64,000 nt of DNA from Pseudothauera rhizosphaerae (GTDB taxonomy: Bacteria; Pseudomonadota; Gammaproteobacteria; Burkholderiales; Rhodocyclaceae), in assembly GCF_004801305.1 (NCBI RefSeq), contig NZ_SSOD01000005.1, positions 62,001-126,000 of the forward strand, read 5' to 3'. This document shows, piece after piece, positions 36,430 to 45,300 of the stretch. Numbering within the stretch: the stretch's first letter is position 1; each line of letters begins with the position of its first letter. The notes below the pieces were generated by a model. That model saw nothing but the letters and a program-made list of their open reading frames with translations, was not told the origin of the DNA and ran no database searches. The position numbers were made by a program, and so were the translations under genes.

Positions 36430-36639
36430 CTATTTCCAGCTCAGGTCCAATTTGCGGTGCGAGGCGGCGCAGTCGCGCAGGTACAGGTTGATGAGGCTTT
36501 GGTAGGGGATACCGACCTCTTCGGAAAGAGACTTGAAGTAGTCGATGGATTCTTCGTCCAGACGGATCGTCACCTGCTTTTTCAACTGGGAAGCGTAGGG
36601 ATTCTTCCTGGCCTTGGAGAAATCGTATTCCTCACGCAT
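36430..36639 (-). CDS. brnA: Orphan BrnA-like antitoxin
   Basis: A 69-residue protein: MREEYDFSKARKNPYASQLKKQVTIRLDEESIDYFKSLSEEVGIPYQSLINLYLRDC. The N-terminal YDFSKARKNPY and the following ribbon-helix-helix are typical of BrnA/CopG antitoxins. Normally the BrnT toxin gene precedes it by about ten bases; here only the last codons of a toxin remain (36650-36697). It may persist as a solitary repressor. Confidence 0.85.
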   Translation of the reverse strand: MREEYDFSKARKNPYASQLKKQVTIRLDEESIDYFKSLSEEVGIPYQSLINLYLRDCAASHRKLDLSWK

Positions 36640-36649
36640 GGGGGCACCT

Positions 36650-36697
36650 TTACGGGTAGGACTTCATCTCGCTGGTCGTCGCCTTTCGGGCGGAGAT
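36650..36697 (-). pseudogene. brnT: 3' remnant of a BrnT-type toxin
   Basis: Ahead of brnA on the minus strand, the frame SISARKATTSEMKSYP-stop recalls the BrnT C-terminus (IISARKAT...Y), ending 10 bases before the brnA ATG as in intact brnTA pairs. The frame merges with the end of rdgC, so the toxin's 5' part has been deleted. Based on about 15 residues only. Confidence 0.45.
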
Positions 36698-36699
36698 GC

Positions 36700-37635
36700 T
36701 CAGAAGGGCCGATCGCCCGCCGACGCCGACGCTTCCGCCGCCTTCAGCTCTCCGCCCAGCACCTCCACCAGCGCCGGCAGCAACTGGCGCAGTTCGCCGG
36801 TCATCAGCGCGAAGCCGGCATCGAACAGCACCTGGGCGTCGGTGTCCTTGTCATCGAGCTGCTCCTTGACCACATCCAGGAAGTCCAGGCGCTTGATCTC
36901 GGTCTTCTCGGTCAGCACGAAGCTCACCCGGTCGTCGAAGGTCAGCGCGAGGCGCGTGGGCAGCTTGCCGGCCGCCAGGTGGGCGCGTACATCCTCGCCG
37001 TCCAGGGCGTGGCGCACGTAGCGCACGGCGGCCTTCTCGTCGGCCACGGAGCGCAGTTCGCAATCCTGGTCGATGGTGAAGTTGCCCGCCGCCTCGCCGC
37101 CAGCCAGCCAGTCGGCCATGGCCGCCACCGGGCTGCGCTCGGTGCGCACCAGCGCCAGCGGCAGGCTGTCCAGGGTCTGGCGCAGCACTTCCAGCAGGTC
37201 TTCGGCGCGGGTCTGGCTGGGGGCGTCGATGCCCAGCCAGCCGCCCTCCGGGTCGATCCAGGCGTACATCTTGCGGCGACGCGTGAAGGCCCGGGGCATC
37301 AGCTCCTGCTGCACCTGCTCGCGCAGTTCCTTCATCTGCTTGCGGCCCGGCTTGTAGCCCTGCTGGGCGGCGATTTCCTCGGCGCGTTCGTCGGCCACCT
37401 GGCGCACCACCGAGGGCGGCAGCAGACGCTGCTCCACGCCCAGACTGATGAGCCACTGGCCGCCCACGGCATGCACCAGCCGGTCGTCACCGGTGGGCGA
37501 GACCCAGCCGCGGGACTCCGGGTCCTGGCTGCCGCAAGGCGCGAAGCGCCGGCGGGCGAGCTGTTCGTCGAGGGTGTCCGCGGTGATGTTCCACGGGGCG
37601 GGGAGGCGGTAGATCTGCAGGTTCTTGAACCACAT
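36700..37635 (-). CDS. rdgC: Recombination-associated protein RdgC
   Basis: Ring-forming nucleoid DNA-binding protein that limits RecA loading. The 311-residue protein has the typical start MWFKNLQIYRLPAPW, then SRGWVSPTGDDRLVHAVGGQWLISLGVEQRLLPPSVVRQ and RRKMYAWIDPEGGWLGIDAPSQTRAEDLLEVLR. The start ATG at 37633-37635 is fixed by the family N-terminus. Its stop lies beside the brnT remnant, a likely insertion/deletion boundary. Confidence 0.95.
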   Translation of the reverse strand: MWFKNLQIYRLPAPWNITADTLDEQLARRRFAPCGSQDPESRGWVSPTGDDRLVHAVGGQWLISLGVEQRLLPPSVVRQVADERAEEIAAQQGYKPGRKQMKELREQVQQELMPRAFTRRRKMYAWIDPEGGWLGIDAPSQTRAEDLLEVLRQTLDSLPLALVRTERSPVAAMADWLAGGEAAGNFTIDQDCELRSVADEKAAVRYVRHALDGEDVRAHLAAGKLPTRLALTFDDRVSFVLTEKTEIKRLDFLDVVKEQLDDKDTDAQVLFDAGFALMTGELRQLLPALVEVLGGELKAAEASASAGDRPF

Positions 37636-37714
37636 GTTCGGTCGATTCCTGATGCTGAAAAAAACGAAACCCGCGCGGCGCACCACCGCAGCGGGGGTGA
37701 AAGGGAAAACCTGC

Positions 37715-38182
37715 TTACTGCAGCCGGCAGGACTCGGCGATCATGCGGATCACCCGCAGCGTGTCCAGATCGGACTCGTGGTAGGCAGAACGCACGTACC
37801 CGGCCACCTGCACGTCCTGCCCGGCACCTTCCGCCAGCGTGGTGGCGTACTGGAAGCGCAGGAAGACCTCGCCGGGCTCGGGTTCCTCGATCCTGATGGT
37901 CAGGCTGCCGCCGGCATGTTCCGCTGTGGCGGCGGACTCGAAACGCATCCAGTCCAGTTCGGCGAAAGTCACCTTGTCCTCGACCACCGCCCCGCCGAAG
38001 TGCAACTCGCGCGCCAGCGCGCCTTCGCTGCGTTCGACGATCACGCAGCGGTCCAGGCCGGGCAGAAAGGGCCGGGGATCCTCGGCCCGGCACAGCAGGC
38101 CGAACCACACCTCCTCCCGCGTCAGGTTGGCCTGCGCCGGATCGGCGAGGTCATTGACCTGGACCAGATGCTCGAACTTCAC
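37715..38182 (-). CDS. DUF1857 family (SRPBCC-fold) protein
   Basis: A 155-residue protein: MKFEHLVQVNDLADPAQANLTREEVWFGLLCRAEDPRPFLPGLD, then FGGAVVEDKVTFAELDWMRFE. It fits the AtaL-like/DUF1857 branch of the START/SRPBCC superfamily (small hydrophobic-ligand pocket). Function unknown. It is divergent from rsuA. Confidence 0.8.
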   Translation of the reverse strand: MKFEHLVQVNDLADPAQANLTREEVWFGLLCRAEDPRPFLPGLDRCVIVERSEGALARELHFGGAVVEDKVTFAELDWMRFESAATAEHAGGSLTIRIEEPEPGEVFLRFQYATTLAEGAGQDVQVAGYVRSAYHESDLDTLRVIRMIAESCRLQ

Positions 38183-38235
38183 CCACGTGCTCCATCTCTT
38201 TTGGAGCGACAGTTTACCCCGTATAAGATCGGCCC

Positions 38236-38949
38236 ATGAAACTCGAACGCCTCCTCCAATCCCAGGGCTTCGGTTCGCGCAAGGAATGCCGCGCCCTGAT
38301 CCGCGCCGGACTGGTTGCCTTCGACGGCAACCCCGAAGACAACCCGTTCGCCGAAATCAGCCCCGAGAACTGCACCTTTTCGGTAGACGGCGAAGACTGG
38401 CAATACCGGGAGAACGCCTACCTGGTGCTGCACAAGCCGGCCAACCACGAATGTTCCCACCAGCCCCAGTTCCACCCCAGCGTGTTCGCCCTGCTGCCCG
38501 CGCCGCTGGTGGGGCGTGGCGTGCAGTGCGTGGGCCGGCTGGACCAGGACAGCACCGGCCTGCTGCTGCTCTCCGACGACGGCCAGTTCATCCACTACTG
38601 GAGCTCGGGCAAGAAGCGCGTACCCAAGGTCTACGAAGTCGCCACCGCCGAACCGGTCACCGACACCCAGATCGCGGCCCTGCTCGCTGGCGTGCACCTG
38701 CACGACGAACCGGCGCCGGTCGCCGCCGTGGCCTGCGGGCGGACCGGCGAACGGGCGCTGCGCCTCACCGTCACCGAAGGCAAATACCACCAGGTCAAGC
38801 GCATGGTGGCCGCGGCCGGCAACCACGTGGAACGCCTGCACCGCAGCCGGGTGGGCGGCTTTGACCTGCCGGCTGAACTGGCGCCCGGCGAATGGCGCTG
38901 GCTGGACGAGGCCGATCTCGTCCGCCTGGCCGACTTTCCCACCCCGTGA
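38236..38949 (+). CDS. rsuA: 16S rRNA pseudouridine-516 synthase (RsuA family)
   Basis: A 237-residue protein with an N-terminal S4 domain (MKLERLLQSQGFGSRKECRALIRAGLVAFDG), then the catalytic motif VGRLDQDSTGLLLLSDDGQFIH (Asp near 103) and TVTEGKYHQVKRMVAAAGNHVERLHRSRVG. Length matches RsuA. Its stop overlaps the ATG of the downstream TSUP permease by one base (TGATG). Confidence 0.92.
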   Translation: MKLERLLQSQGFGSRKECRALIRAGLVAFDGNPEDNPFAEISPENCTFSVDGEDWQYRENAYLVLHKPANHECSHQPQFHPSVFALLPAPLVGRGVQCVGRLDQDSTGLLLLSDDGQFIHYWSSGKKRVPKVYEVATAEPVTDTQIAALLAGVHLHDEPAPVAAVACGRTGERALRLTVTEGKYHQVKRMVAAAGNHVERLHRSRVGGFDLPAELAPGEWRWLDEADLVRLADFPTP

Positions 38950-39704
38950 TGGAGGCTGCCGACCCGCTGCTGCTGGCCGTCGCCTGGGCGGCGATCACCC
39001 TGTTCGGCATCTCCAAGGCCGGGTTCGGCGGCGGATTCGGCGTGCTGGCGGTGCCGCTGATGGCCCTGGTCACCTCGCCCGCCCACGCCGCCGCGCTGAT
39101 GCTGCCCTCCCTGCTGGTCATGGACGCCATCGGCCTGGTGGTCTTCCGCCAGCGTTTCGATGCCGCCCTGCTGAAACTCATGCTGCCCGCCGGACTGGCC
39201 GGCATCCTGCTCGGCACCCTGGTGTTCCGCCTCATCGATGCCGCGGGACTCAAGCTCATCCTGGGTACCGTTTCCATCCTCTTCGTGCTGCAGCGCTGGC
39301 TCGGCACACCGCACAAACCGGTTGCGGAGTCGCGCCGGGAACGCTGGTCCGGCCGCTTCTGGGCCATGGTCTCCGGCTTCACCAGCTTCGTCGCCCACGC
39401 CGGCGGCCCGCCGATCTCCATGTATCTGATCCCGAAGCGCCTCGACCATGTGATCTACGTCGGCACCTGCGCCATGTTCTTCGCCGCGGTGAACGCAGCC
39501 AAGTGGGTCCCCTACGGCCTGCTCGGCCTGTTTCCGTCGCAGACTCTGCAGACCGGTCTGGTGCTGGCGCTCGCTGCCCCTTTCGGTTACTGGCTGGGTC
39601 TGCGCGTGTTGAAGGGCCTGGACGGCCACCTGTTCTACCGCCTGCTCAACCTCGCCCTGCTATTGACCGGTTTGAAGCTGGTATGGGATGGCTTGGCCGG
39701 TTGA
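38949..39704 (+). CDS. TSUP family (TauE/SafE) membrane permease
   Basis: A 251-residue membrane protein with about eight helices and the family glycine motifs GISKAGFGGGFGVLAVPLMAL (near 20-40) and SFVAHAGGPPISMYLIPKRL in the second half. Predicted anion exporter, substrate unknown. Translationally coupled to rsuA by a one-base overlap, without obvious functional link. Only family-level similarity to the TSUP gene at 2630. Confidence 0.9.
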   Translation: MEAADPLLLAVAWAAITLFGISKAGFGGGFGVLAVPLMALVTSPAHAAALMLPSLLVMDAIGLVVFRQRFDAALLKLMLPAGLAGILLGTLVFRLIDAAGLKLILGTVSILFVLQRWLGTPHKPVAESRRERWSGRFWAMVSGFTSFVAHAGGPPISMYLIPKRLDHVIYVGTCAMFFAAVNAAKWVPYGLLGLFPSQTLQTGLVLALAAPFGYWLGLRVLKGLDGHLFYRLLNLALLLTGLKLVWDGLAG

Positions 39705-39714
39705 AGGGAGAAGG

Positions 39715-40009
39715 ATGGTTTTTCTGTTTTTGTTTCTTTATTAAAAGAATAGAAATACTAATAGTGCCCCTCTTTCTGTGGATAAGTTCCTCCATGCCTT
39801 GTCCGGAGAAGGATTCGGCCCCCTGAAAAACGCTTGGCAAGTCTGCCGTACGGCTGTGGAGAAAATGTAGACCGATTCGCCCGCTGCTTCCGTTCTGCCC
39901 TTTACCCACAAGCCTTCCCCATCGAGTTCGTCCACTTGTCCACTGCCATGCTCGCCACCGACCGTCCGGCCGTCCCCGATTGCGAAATCTTCTGCCGGGT
40001 TGTGGATAA
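39715..40009. promoter_or_regulatory. AT-rich tract with a DnaA-box cluster upstream of earP
   Basis: An AT-rich stretch (39718-39766, TTTTTCTGTTTTTGTTTCTTTATTAAAAG) is followed by perfect DnaA boxes TGTGGATAA at 39777-39785 and 40001-40009 (the second inside earP), and by near-boxes TGTGGAGAA at 39855-39863 and TTACCCACA at 39902-39910. It is unusual in this GC-rich DNA and looks like an initiator-titration or origin-like element. The 243-bp gap contains no gene. Confidence 0.5.
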
Positions 40010-41123
40010 CCTCGGGGATATCGGCGTGTGCTGGCGCCTGGCGCGGGATCTGGCCACGCGCGGGCTGGGCGTCCGGCTGTGGGTGGACGGCTGGGCCACC
40101 CTGGTCGGGCTGTGTCCGCCGGCGGCGGACGGGGCGTGCGTGGCCGGCGTGGAACTGCGGCGCTGGACGGAGCCGTTTCCGGACGCCGTGCCCGCCCGCC
40201 TGGTGATCGAGGCCTTCGCCTGCGACGTGCCGCCACGCCACCTGGAAGCCATGGCTGCCCGCGAGCCGAAACCGGCCTGGCTGAATCTGGAATACCTGTC
40301 GGCGGAGGACTGGGTGGCCGGCTGCCACGGCATGGCCTCGCCCCATCCGCGCCTGCCGCTGACCAAGCGCTTCTTCTTTCCCGGCTTCGTGCCGGGCACG
40401 GGCGGTCTGGTGCAAGAAAGCGGTCTGGTGGATGCACGCCGTGCCTTCCAGGCCGATCCGGCGGCGCGTGCCGCGCTCTTCGCCGCCCTGGGCGTAGCGC
40501 CAGCGCCGGATGCGCTGGTGGTGTCCCTGTTCGCTTACGGCCACGGGCAACTGGCCGGACTGCTCGACGCTTGGGCGGCCGGCCCGCGCCCGGTCTGCCT
40601 GCTGGTGCCGGAAGGGCGCATGGCCGATGCCCTGGCCACCGCCTGCGGGCGCAGCGCCCTGGCGCCGGGCGAAGGCCTGCAACGGGGCGCGCTGGACATC
40701 CGGGTGCTGCCCTTCACCGACCAGGACGGCTACGACCGCCTGCTGTGGGCCTGCGACCTGAACTTCGTGCGCGGCGAGGATTCTTTCGTGCGCGCCCAGT
40801 GGGCCGCGCGCGCCCTGGTGTGGCAGATCTACCGTCAGCAGGAGGATGCCCACCACGTCAAGCTGGACGCTTTCATGGCGCGCTACACCGCTGGTCTGGA
40901 CGCGGACGTGGCCGCTGCCTTGCGTCGTTTCTGGCGTGCCTGGAACGAGGTCGCCGAAACCGAAGGCGGCGCACCGGAAACCCCGGCGGCGTGCTGGCCG
41001 GCGTTCGCCGCCGCGCTGCCGCGCCTGGCCGCTCATGCACGGGAATGGAGTGCGGAACTGGAAGCTCTGCCGGACCTCGCGCAGGCACTGGCGAAATTTC
41101 TCGAACCGGCTGTAAAATGCTGA
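39948..41123 (+). CDS. earP: EF-P arginine rhamnosyltransferase EarP
   Basis: Transfers rhamnose from dTDP-rhamnose to Arg32 of EF-P. The 391-residue GT-B protein begins MLATDRPAVPDCEIFCRVVDNLGDIGVCWRLARDLA, containing the family's NxGDIGVxWRLAR motif. Near the end it has FTDQDGYDRLLWACDLNFVRGEDSFVRAQWAARALVWQIYRQQEDAH, the dTDP-rhamnose site. Start ATG 39948 chosen by family N-terminus. The target gene efp follows 54 bp downstream. Confidence 0.95.
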   Translation: MLATDRPAVPDCEIFCRVVDNLGDIGVCWRLARDLATRGLGVRLWVDGWATLVGLCPPAADGACVAGVELRRWTEPFPDAVPARLVIEAFACDVPPRHLEAMAAREPKPAWLNLEYLSAEDWVAGCHGMASPHPRLPLTKRFFFPGFVPGTGGLVQESGLVDARRAFQADPAARAALFAALGVAPAPDALVVSLFAYGHGQLAGLLDAWAAGPRPVCLLVPEGRMADALATACGRSALAPGEGLQRGALDIRVLPFTDQDGYDRLLWACDLNFVRGEDSFVRAQWAARALVWQIYRQQEDAHHVKLDAFMARYTAGLDADVAAALRRFWRAWNEVAETEGGAPETPAACWPAFAAALPRLAAHAREWSAELEALPDLAQALAKFLEPAVKC

Positions 41124-41177
41124 GTTTTTAATAGTTTGCAGCGGCGCTGCCGCGGCTGAAAGACTCCAGGGAACAGC

Positions 41178-41735
41178 ATGAAAACCGCACAGGAACTTCG
41201 CTCCGGCAACGTCATCATGGTCGGCAACGACCCGCTCGTGGTGCAGAAAGCCGAATACAACAAGTCCGGCCGCAACGCCGCGGTCGTCAAGATGAAGCTC
41301 AAGAACCTCCTTACCGGCGCGCCGGCCGAGTCGGTGTACAAGGCCGACGACAAGTTCGAGATCGTCGTGCTCGAGCGGAAGGAAGTCACCTACTCCTACT
41401 TCGCCGACCCCATGTACGTGTTCATGGACGCCGACTACGAGCAGTACGAAGTCGAGGCCGAGAACATGACCGACGCGCTGAAGTACCTGGAAGACGGCCT
41501 GCAGTGCGAAGTGGTGTTCTACAACGGCAAGGCCATCTCCGTGGAACTGCCCAACTCCGTGGTGCGCGAAGTGACCTACACCGAGCCCGCGGTCAAGGGC
41601 GACACCTCTGGCAAGGTACTCAAGCCGGCCACGATCGGCACCGGCTTCGAACTGATGGTGCCGGCCTTCGTCGAGATCGGCGACAAGATCGAGATCGACA
41701 CCCGTACCGACGAGTACAAGAACCGCGTGAAGTAA
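41178..41735 (+). CDS. efp: Elongation factor P (Arg32 type)
   Basis: Rescues ribosomes stalled at polyproline. The 185-residue, three-domain protein carries Arg at position 32 in the loop [10 protein letters not shown], the residue rhamnosylated by EarP, rather than the lysine of EpmA-modified or hypusine-type factors. Good SD-like CAGGGAACAGC before the ATG. Forms the expected pair with earP. Followed by a terminator. Confidence 0.97.
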   Translation: MKTAQELRSGNVIMVGNDPLVVQKAEYNKSGRNAAVVKMKLKNLLTGAPAESVYKADDKFEIVVLERKEVTYSYFADPMYVFMDADYEQYEVEAENMTDALKYLEDGLQCEVVFYNGKAISVELPNSVVREVTYTEPAVKGDTSGKVLKPATIGTGFELMVPAFVEIGDKIEIDTRTDEYKNRVK

Positions 41736-41758
41736 GCGTTTCGAGCCGTGACGCTCCG

Positions 41759-41785
41759 GGCCCGCAGTGCGGGCCTTTCGTTTTT
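41759..41785 (+). terminator. Rho-independent terminator of efp
   Basis: Stem GGCCCGC/GCGGGCC with a 3-base loop, followed by TTTCGTTTTT. Confidence 0.88.
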
Positions 41786-41912
41786 GTGCCGCGCCTGCCG
41801 GCGTTTTTTCGCAACAGGGTGCAAATAGCGGATGGCCGGTGTTGAATTCGCGCTCGAAGCAGGTAGTTTTGCAGGAATGTTGCGTCCGCCCCATCCCGAC
41901 CGGGAGCCGAAG

Positions 41913-42305
41913 ATGAAATCCTTCGCGACGAGCCTCGCGGCCGTCCTAGTCCTCAGTCTTGCAGCCTGCTCGGCCGATGCGCCGGAACCCGAAGCGGCGG
42001 CTCCCGCTCCGGTCGGTACCCAGCCGCCGGCGCCGGTGGTGGAACGCATGATTCCGCCCGAGCAGCCCTCGGCGGTCGAGGCCGAAAGCGAGGCGGAACC
42101 GGCAGGCGCGGGAGCGCAGCGCGGCGACGACGAAGCCGGCGTGCGTGAGCGTGACGCCAAGGAAGCCACCGAGGAAGCCGCGCGCCGCATCCTCGGTGCC
42201 ACTCGCGAGGCGGCGCAGAAGCTGCGCGATGCCGGTCTGGGCGCGGTGCAGTCGGTGCGCAAGGACGCCGGCGAGGGCGCAGCCGAGGCCACGGCGGCCG
42301 AGTAA
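41913..42305 (+). CDS. Small Ala/Glu-rich lipoprotein
   Basis: A 130-residue exported protein with signal peptide and lipobox LSLAAC (Cys19). A Pro/Ala/Glu linker follows (EPEAAAPAPVGTQPPAPVVE), then a helical, charged C-terminal half (RERDAKEATEEAARRILGATREAAQKLRDAG), probably a coiled coil. Not recognised; possibly a periplasmic structural or stress lipoprotein. Ends 76 bp before uvrA. Confidence 0.7.
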   Translation: MKSFATSLAAVLVLSLAACSADAPEPEAAAPAPVGTQPPAPVVERMIPPEQPSAVEAESEAEPAGAGAQRGDDEAGVRERDAKEATEEAARRILGATREAAQKLRDAGLGAVQSVRKDAGEGAAEATAAE

Positions 42306-42381
42306 GTTTCCCCACGGGCCACGGCGGCGGGCGGCCGCCTATAATCCCGACGCCTGCCCTCCACGCGTCGACCGCCACAAC

Positions 42382-45300
42382 ATGCCCACCCCGCCGCCCG
42401 ACCGGATCCGCATCCGCGGAGCCAGCCAGAACAATCTGCGCCACCTGGATCTCGACATCCCCCTCAACCGGCTGATGGTGGTCACCGGGGTGTCCGGCTC
42501 GGGCAAGTCCTCGCTGGTGTTCGACACCCTGTACGCCGAAGGCCAGCGCCGCTACGTGGAGACCTTCTCCCCCTACGCGCGCCAGTTCCTGGACCGCCAG
42601 GACCGCCCGCGGGTGGACCGCATCGAGGGCGTGCCGCCGGCCATCGCCATCGACCAGACCAACCCGGTGCGCACCTCGCGCTCCACGGTCGGCACCATGA
42701 CCGAGCTGGCCGACCACTTCAAGCTGCTCTACGCTCGCGCTGCCCACCTGTACTGCCGCGGCTGCGGCGCGCGGGTGGCGCGGGACATGCCGGACAGCAT
42801 CGCCGACAGCATTACCGAGCGCGCCGCCGCGGCCGGCGACCCGCGCCTGGTGATCGCCTTTCCGGTCCCGGTGCCGGCCAACTACGGCGAAGCCGAGATC
42901 ACCGCGCTGCTGGAACACCAGGGCTACACCCGCATCCACGCCCGCCAGGACGACACCCTGCTGGTGGTGCAGGACCGCCTGCGGGCGTCGAACGCGGAGC
43001 GCAGCCGTCTCGTGGAAGCCTTGGAAACCGCCCTGCGCCACGGCCAGGGGCGGCTGTCGGTGCATGCCCTGGGCCAGGCCGGCGAACAGGTGTGGCGCTA
43101 TTCCGGCGACCTGCACTGCGCCGACTGCGACATCCACTACTCGGAGCCCACGCCCGGCCTGTTCTCCTTCAACTCGCCCATCGGCGCCTGCGACACCTGC
43201 CGCGGCTTCGGCCGCGTCATCGGGGTGGATTTCAGCCTGGTGATCCCGGACGAATCCAAAACGCTGGCCGGAGGCGTGGTGAAACCCTGGCAGACCGCCT
43301 CCTTCCGCGAATGCCAGGACGACCTGGCGAAGATGGCGAAGAAGTACGGCGTGGCCATGGACGTGCCCTTCCGCGACCTGCCGGAAGAGCATCGCCGGTG
43401 GGTGCTGGAAGGCGACCCCAAGTGGAAGAACTGGGACAGCTCCTGGCCGCGCCTTTGGTACGGCGTGCGCCACTTCTTCGACTGGCTGGAGAGCAAGGCC
43501 TACAAGATGCACATCCGGGTGCTGCTGTCGCGCTACCGCAGCTACACCGAGTGCCCGGCCTGCCACGGTGCGCGCCTGAAACCCGAGGCCCTGCTGTGGC
43601 GCCTGCCCATGGGCGGGGGCAGGGGGCTGGCGATCCACGAGCTGTTCGCGCTGCCCATAGACCGAGTGCGCACCGCGGTCGAACAGCTCGCCCAGCCCGG
43701 CCATGCCGTGCGCACCGGCGCCGATGAAGCCACCGAACTGGTGCTCGACGAAATCCGCAGCCGGCTGCGGTATCTGGCCGACGTGGGCCTGGGCTACCTC
43801 ACGTTGGACCGCCAGTCGCGCACGCTCTCCGGCGGCGAGGTGCAGCGCATCAACCTCACCACCGCCCTGGGCACTTCGCTGGTCAACACCCTGTTCGTGC
43901 TCGACGAACCCTCCATCGGCCTGCATCCGCGGGACATCGGCCGCATCCTCGGGGTGATGACCCGGCTGCGGGACGCGGGCAACACCCTGGTGGTGGTGGA
44001 GCACGATCCGCAGGTCATGCTGGCTGCCGACGAACTGCTGGAGATCGGCCCCGGCCCCGGCGAGCGCGGCGGCAACATCGTCGCCCGCGGCACGCCGGCC
44101 GAGATCGCCGCCGATCCCGCGTCGGTCACCGGGCCGTGGCTGGCCGGACGCAAGCACATCGCCGGCGGGCGCAGCCCGCGCCCGGTGGATGAAGGCACGC
44201 CGCGCCTCGTGCTGCGGGGCGCGCGGGAACACAACCTGGCCGGCATCGACGTCGCCTTCCCGCTGCAGCGCCTGGTGTGCCTGACCGGCGTCTCCGGTTC
44301 GGGCAAGTCCACGCTGATCCAGGACGTGCTGTATCCCGCGCTCGCCAAGCACTTCGGCGAGGGCACCGAGGCGCCCGGCGCCCACGATGCCCTGGTCGGG
44401 CTGCAAGAGCTGGCGGGCGTGGTCCTGGTGGACCAGTCTCCCATCGGCAAGAGCTCGCGCTCCAACCCGGTGAGCTACGTCGGCGCCTGGGATTCCATCC
44501 GCAACCTGTTCGCCGCGCTCCCGGAAGCCAAGCAGCGGGGCTATTCCCCCGGCACCTTCAGCTTCAACTCCGGCAACGGGCGCTGCCCCACCTGCACCGG
44601 CTCCGGCTTCGAGCACGTGGAGATGCAGTTCCTCTCCGACGTGTGGCTGCGCTGCCCGGACTGCGATGGCAAACGCTACCGTCCCCAGGTGCTGGAACTG
44701 CAGTGGCGGGGCAAGTCGGTGGCCGATGTGCTGGAACTCACCGTGCGTGAGGCGCTGGACTTCTTCGCCGGCCAGCCCAAGGTGCATGCCGCGCTGGCAC
44801 CGCTGGTGGAAGTGGGCCTGGACTACCTGCGCCTGGGCCAGCCGGTGCCCACGCTGTCCGGCGGCGAGGCGCAGCGCCTCAAACTTGCCGGCCACCTGGC
44901 CCAGGCCGCGCAGAAGAAGGGCGCCAAGCGCACCGGTGCGGGTAGCCCCGGCCTGCTGTTCCTGTTCGACGAACCCACCACCGGCCTTCACTTCGAGGAC
45001 GTGGCCACCCTGCTCGGCGCCTTCAACACCCTGCTGGACGCGGGCCACTCCCTGGTGGTCATCGAGCACAACCTGGACGTGATCGCCGCCGCCGACTGGC
45101 TCATCGACCTGGGCCCGGAAGGCGGCGAGGACGGCGGCCACGTCGTTGCCGAAGGCCCGCCGGACGTGGTGCGGGAGCATCCCGAGTCCCACACCGCGGC
45201 CGCACTGCGCGACTACGCCGGGGCGATCGGCGAGATCGCGGTAGGAGCGGGCTTGCCCGCGATCACCCGGCAGGCAAACGAACCCCGCGCCATCTACCGT

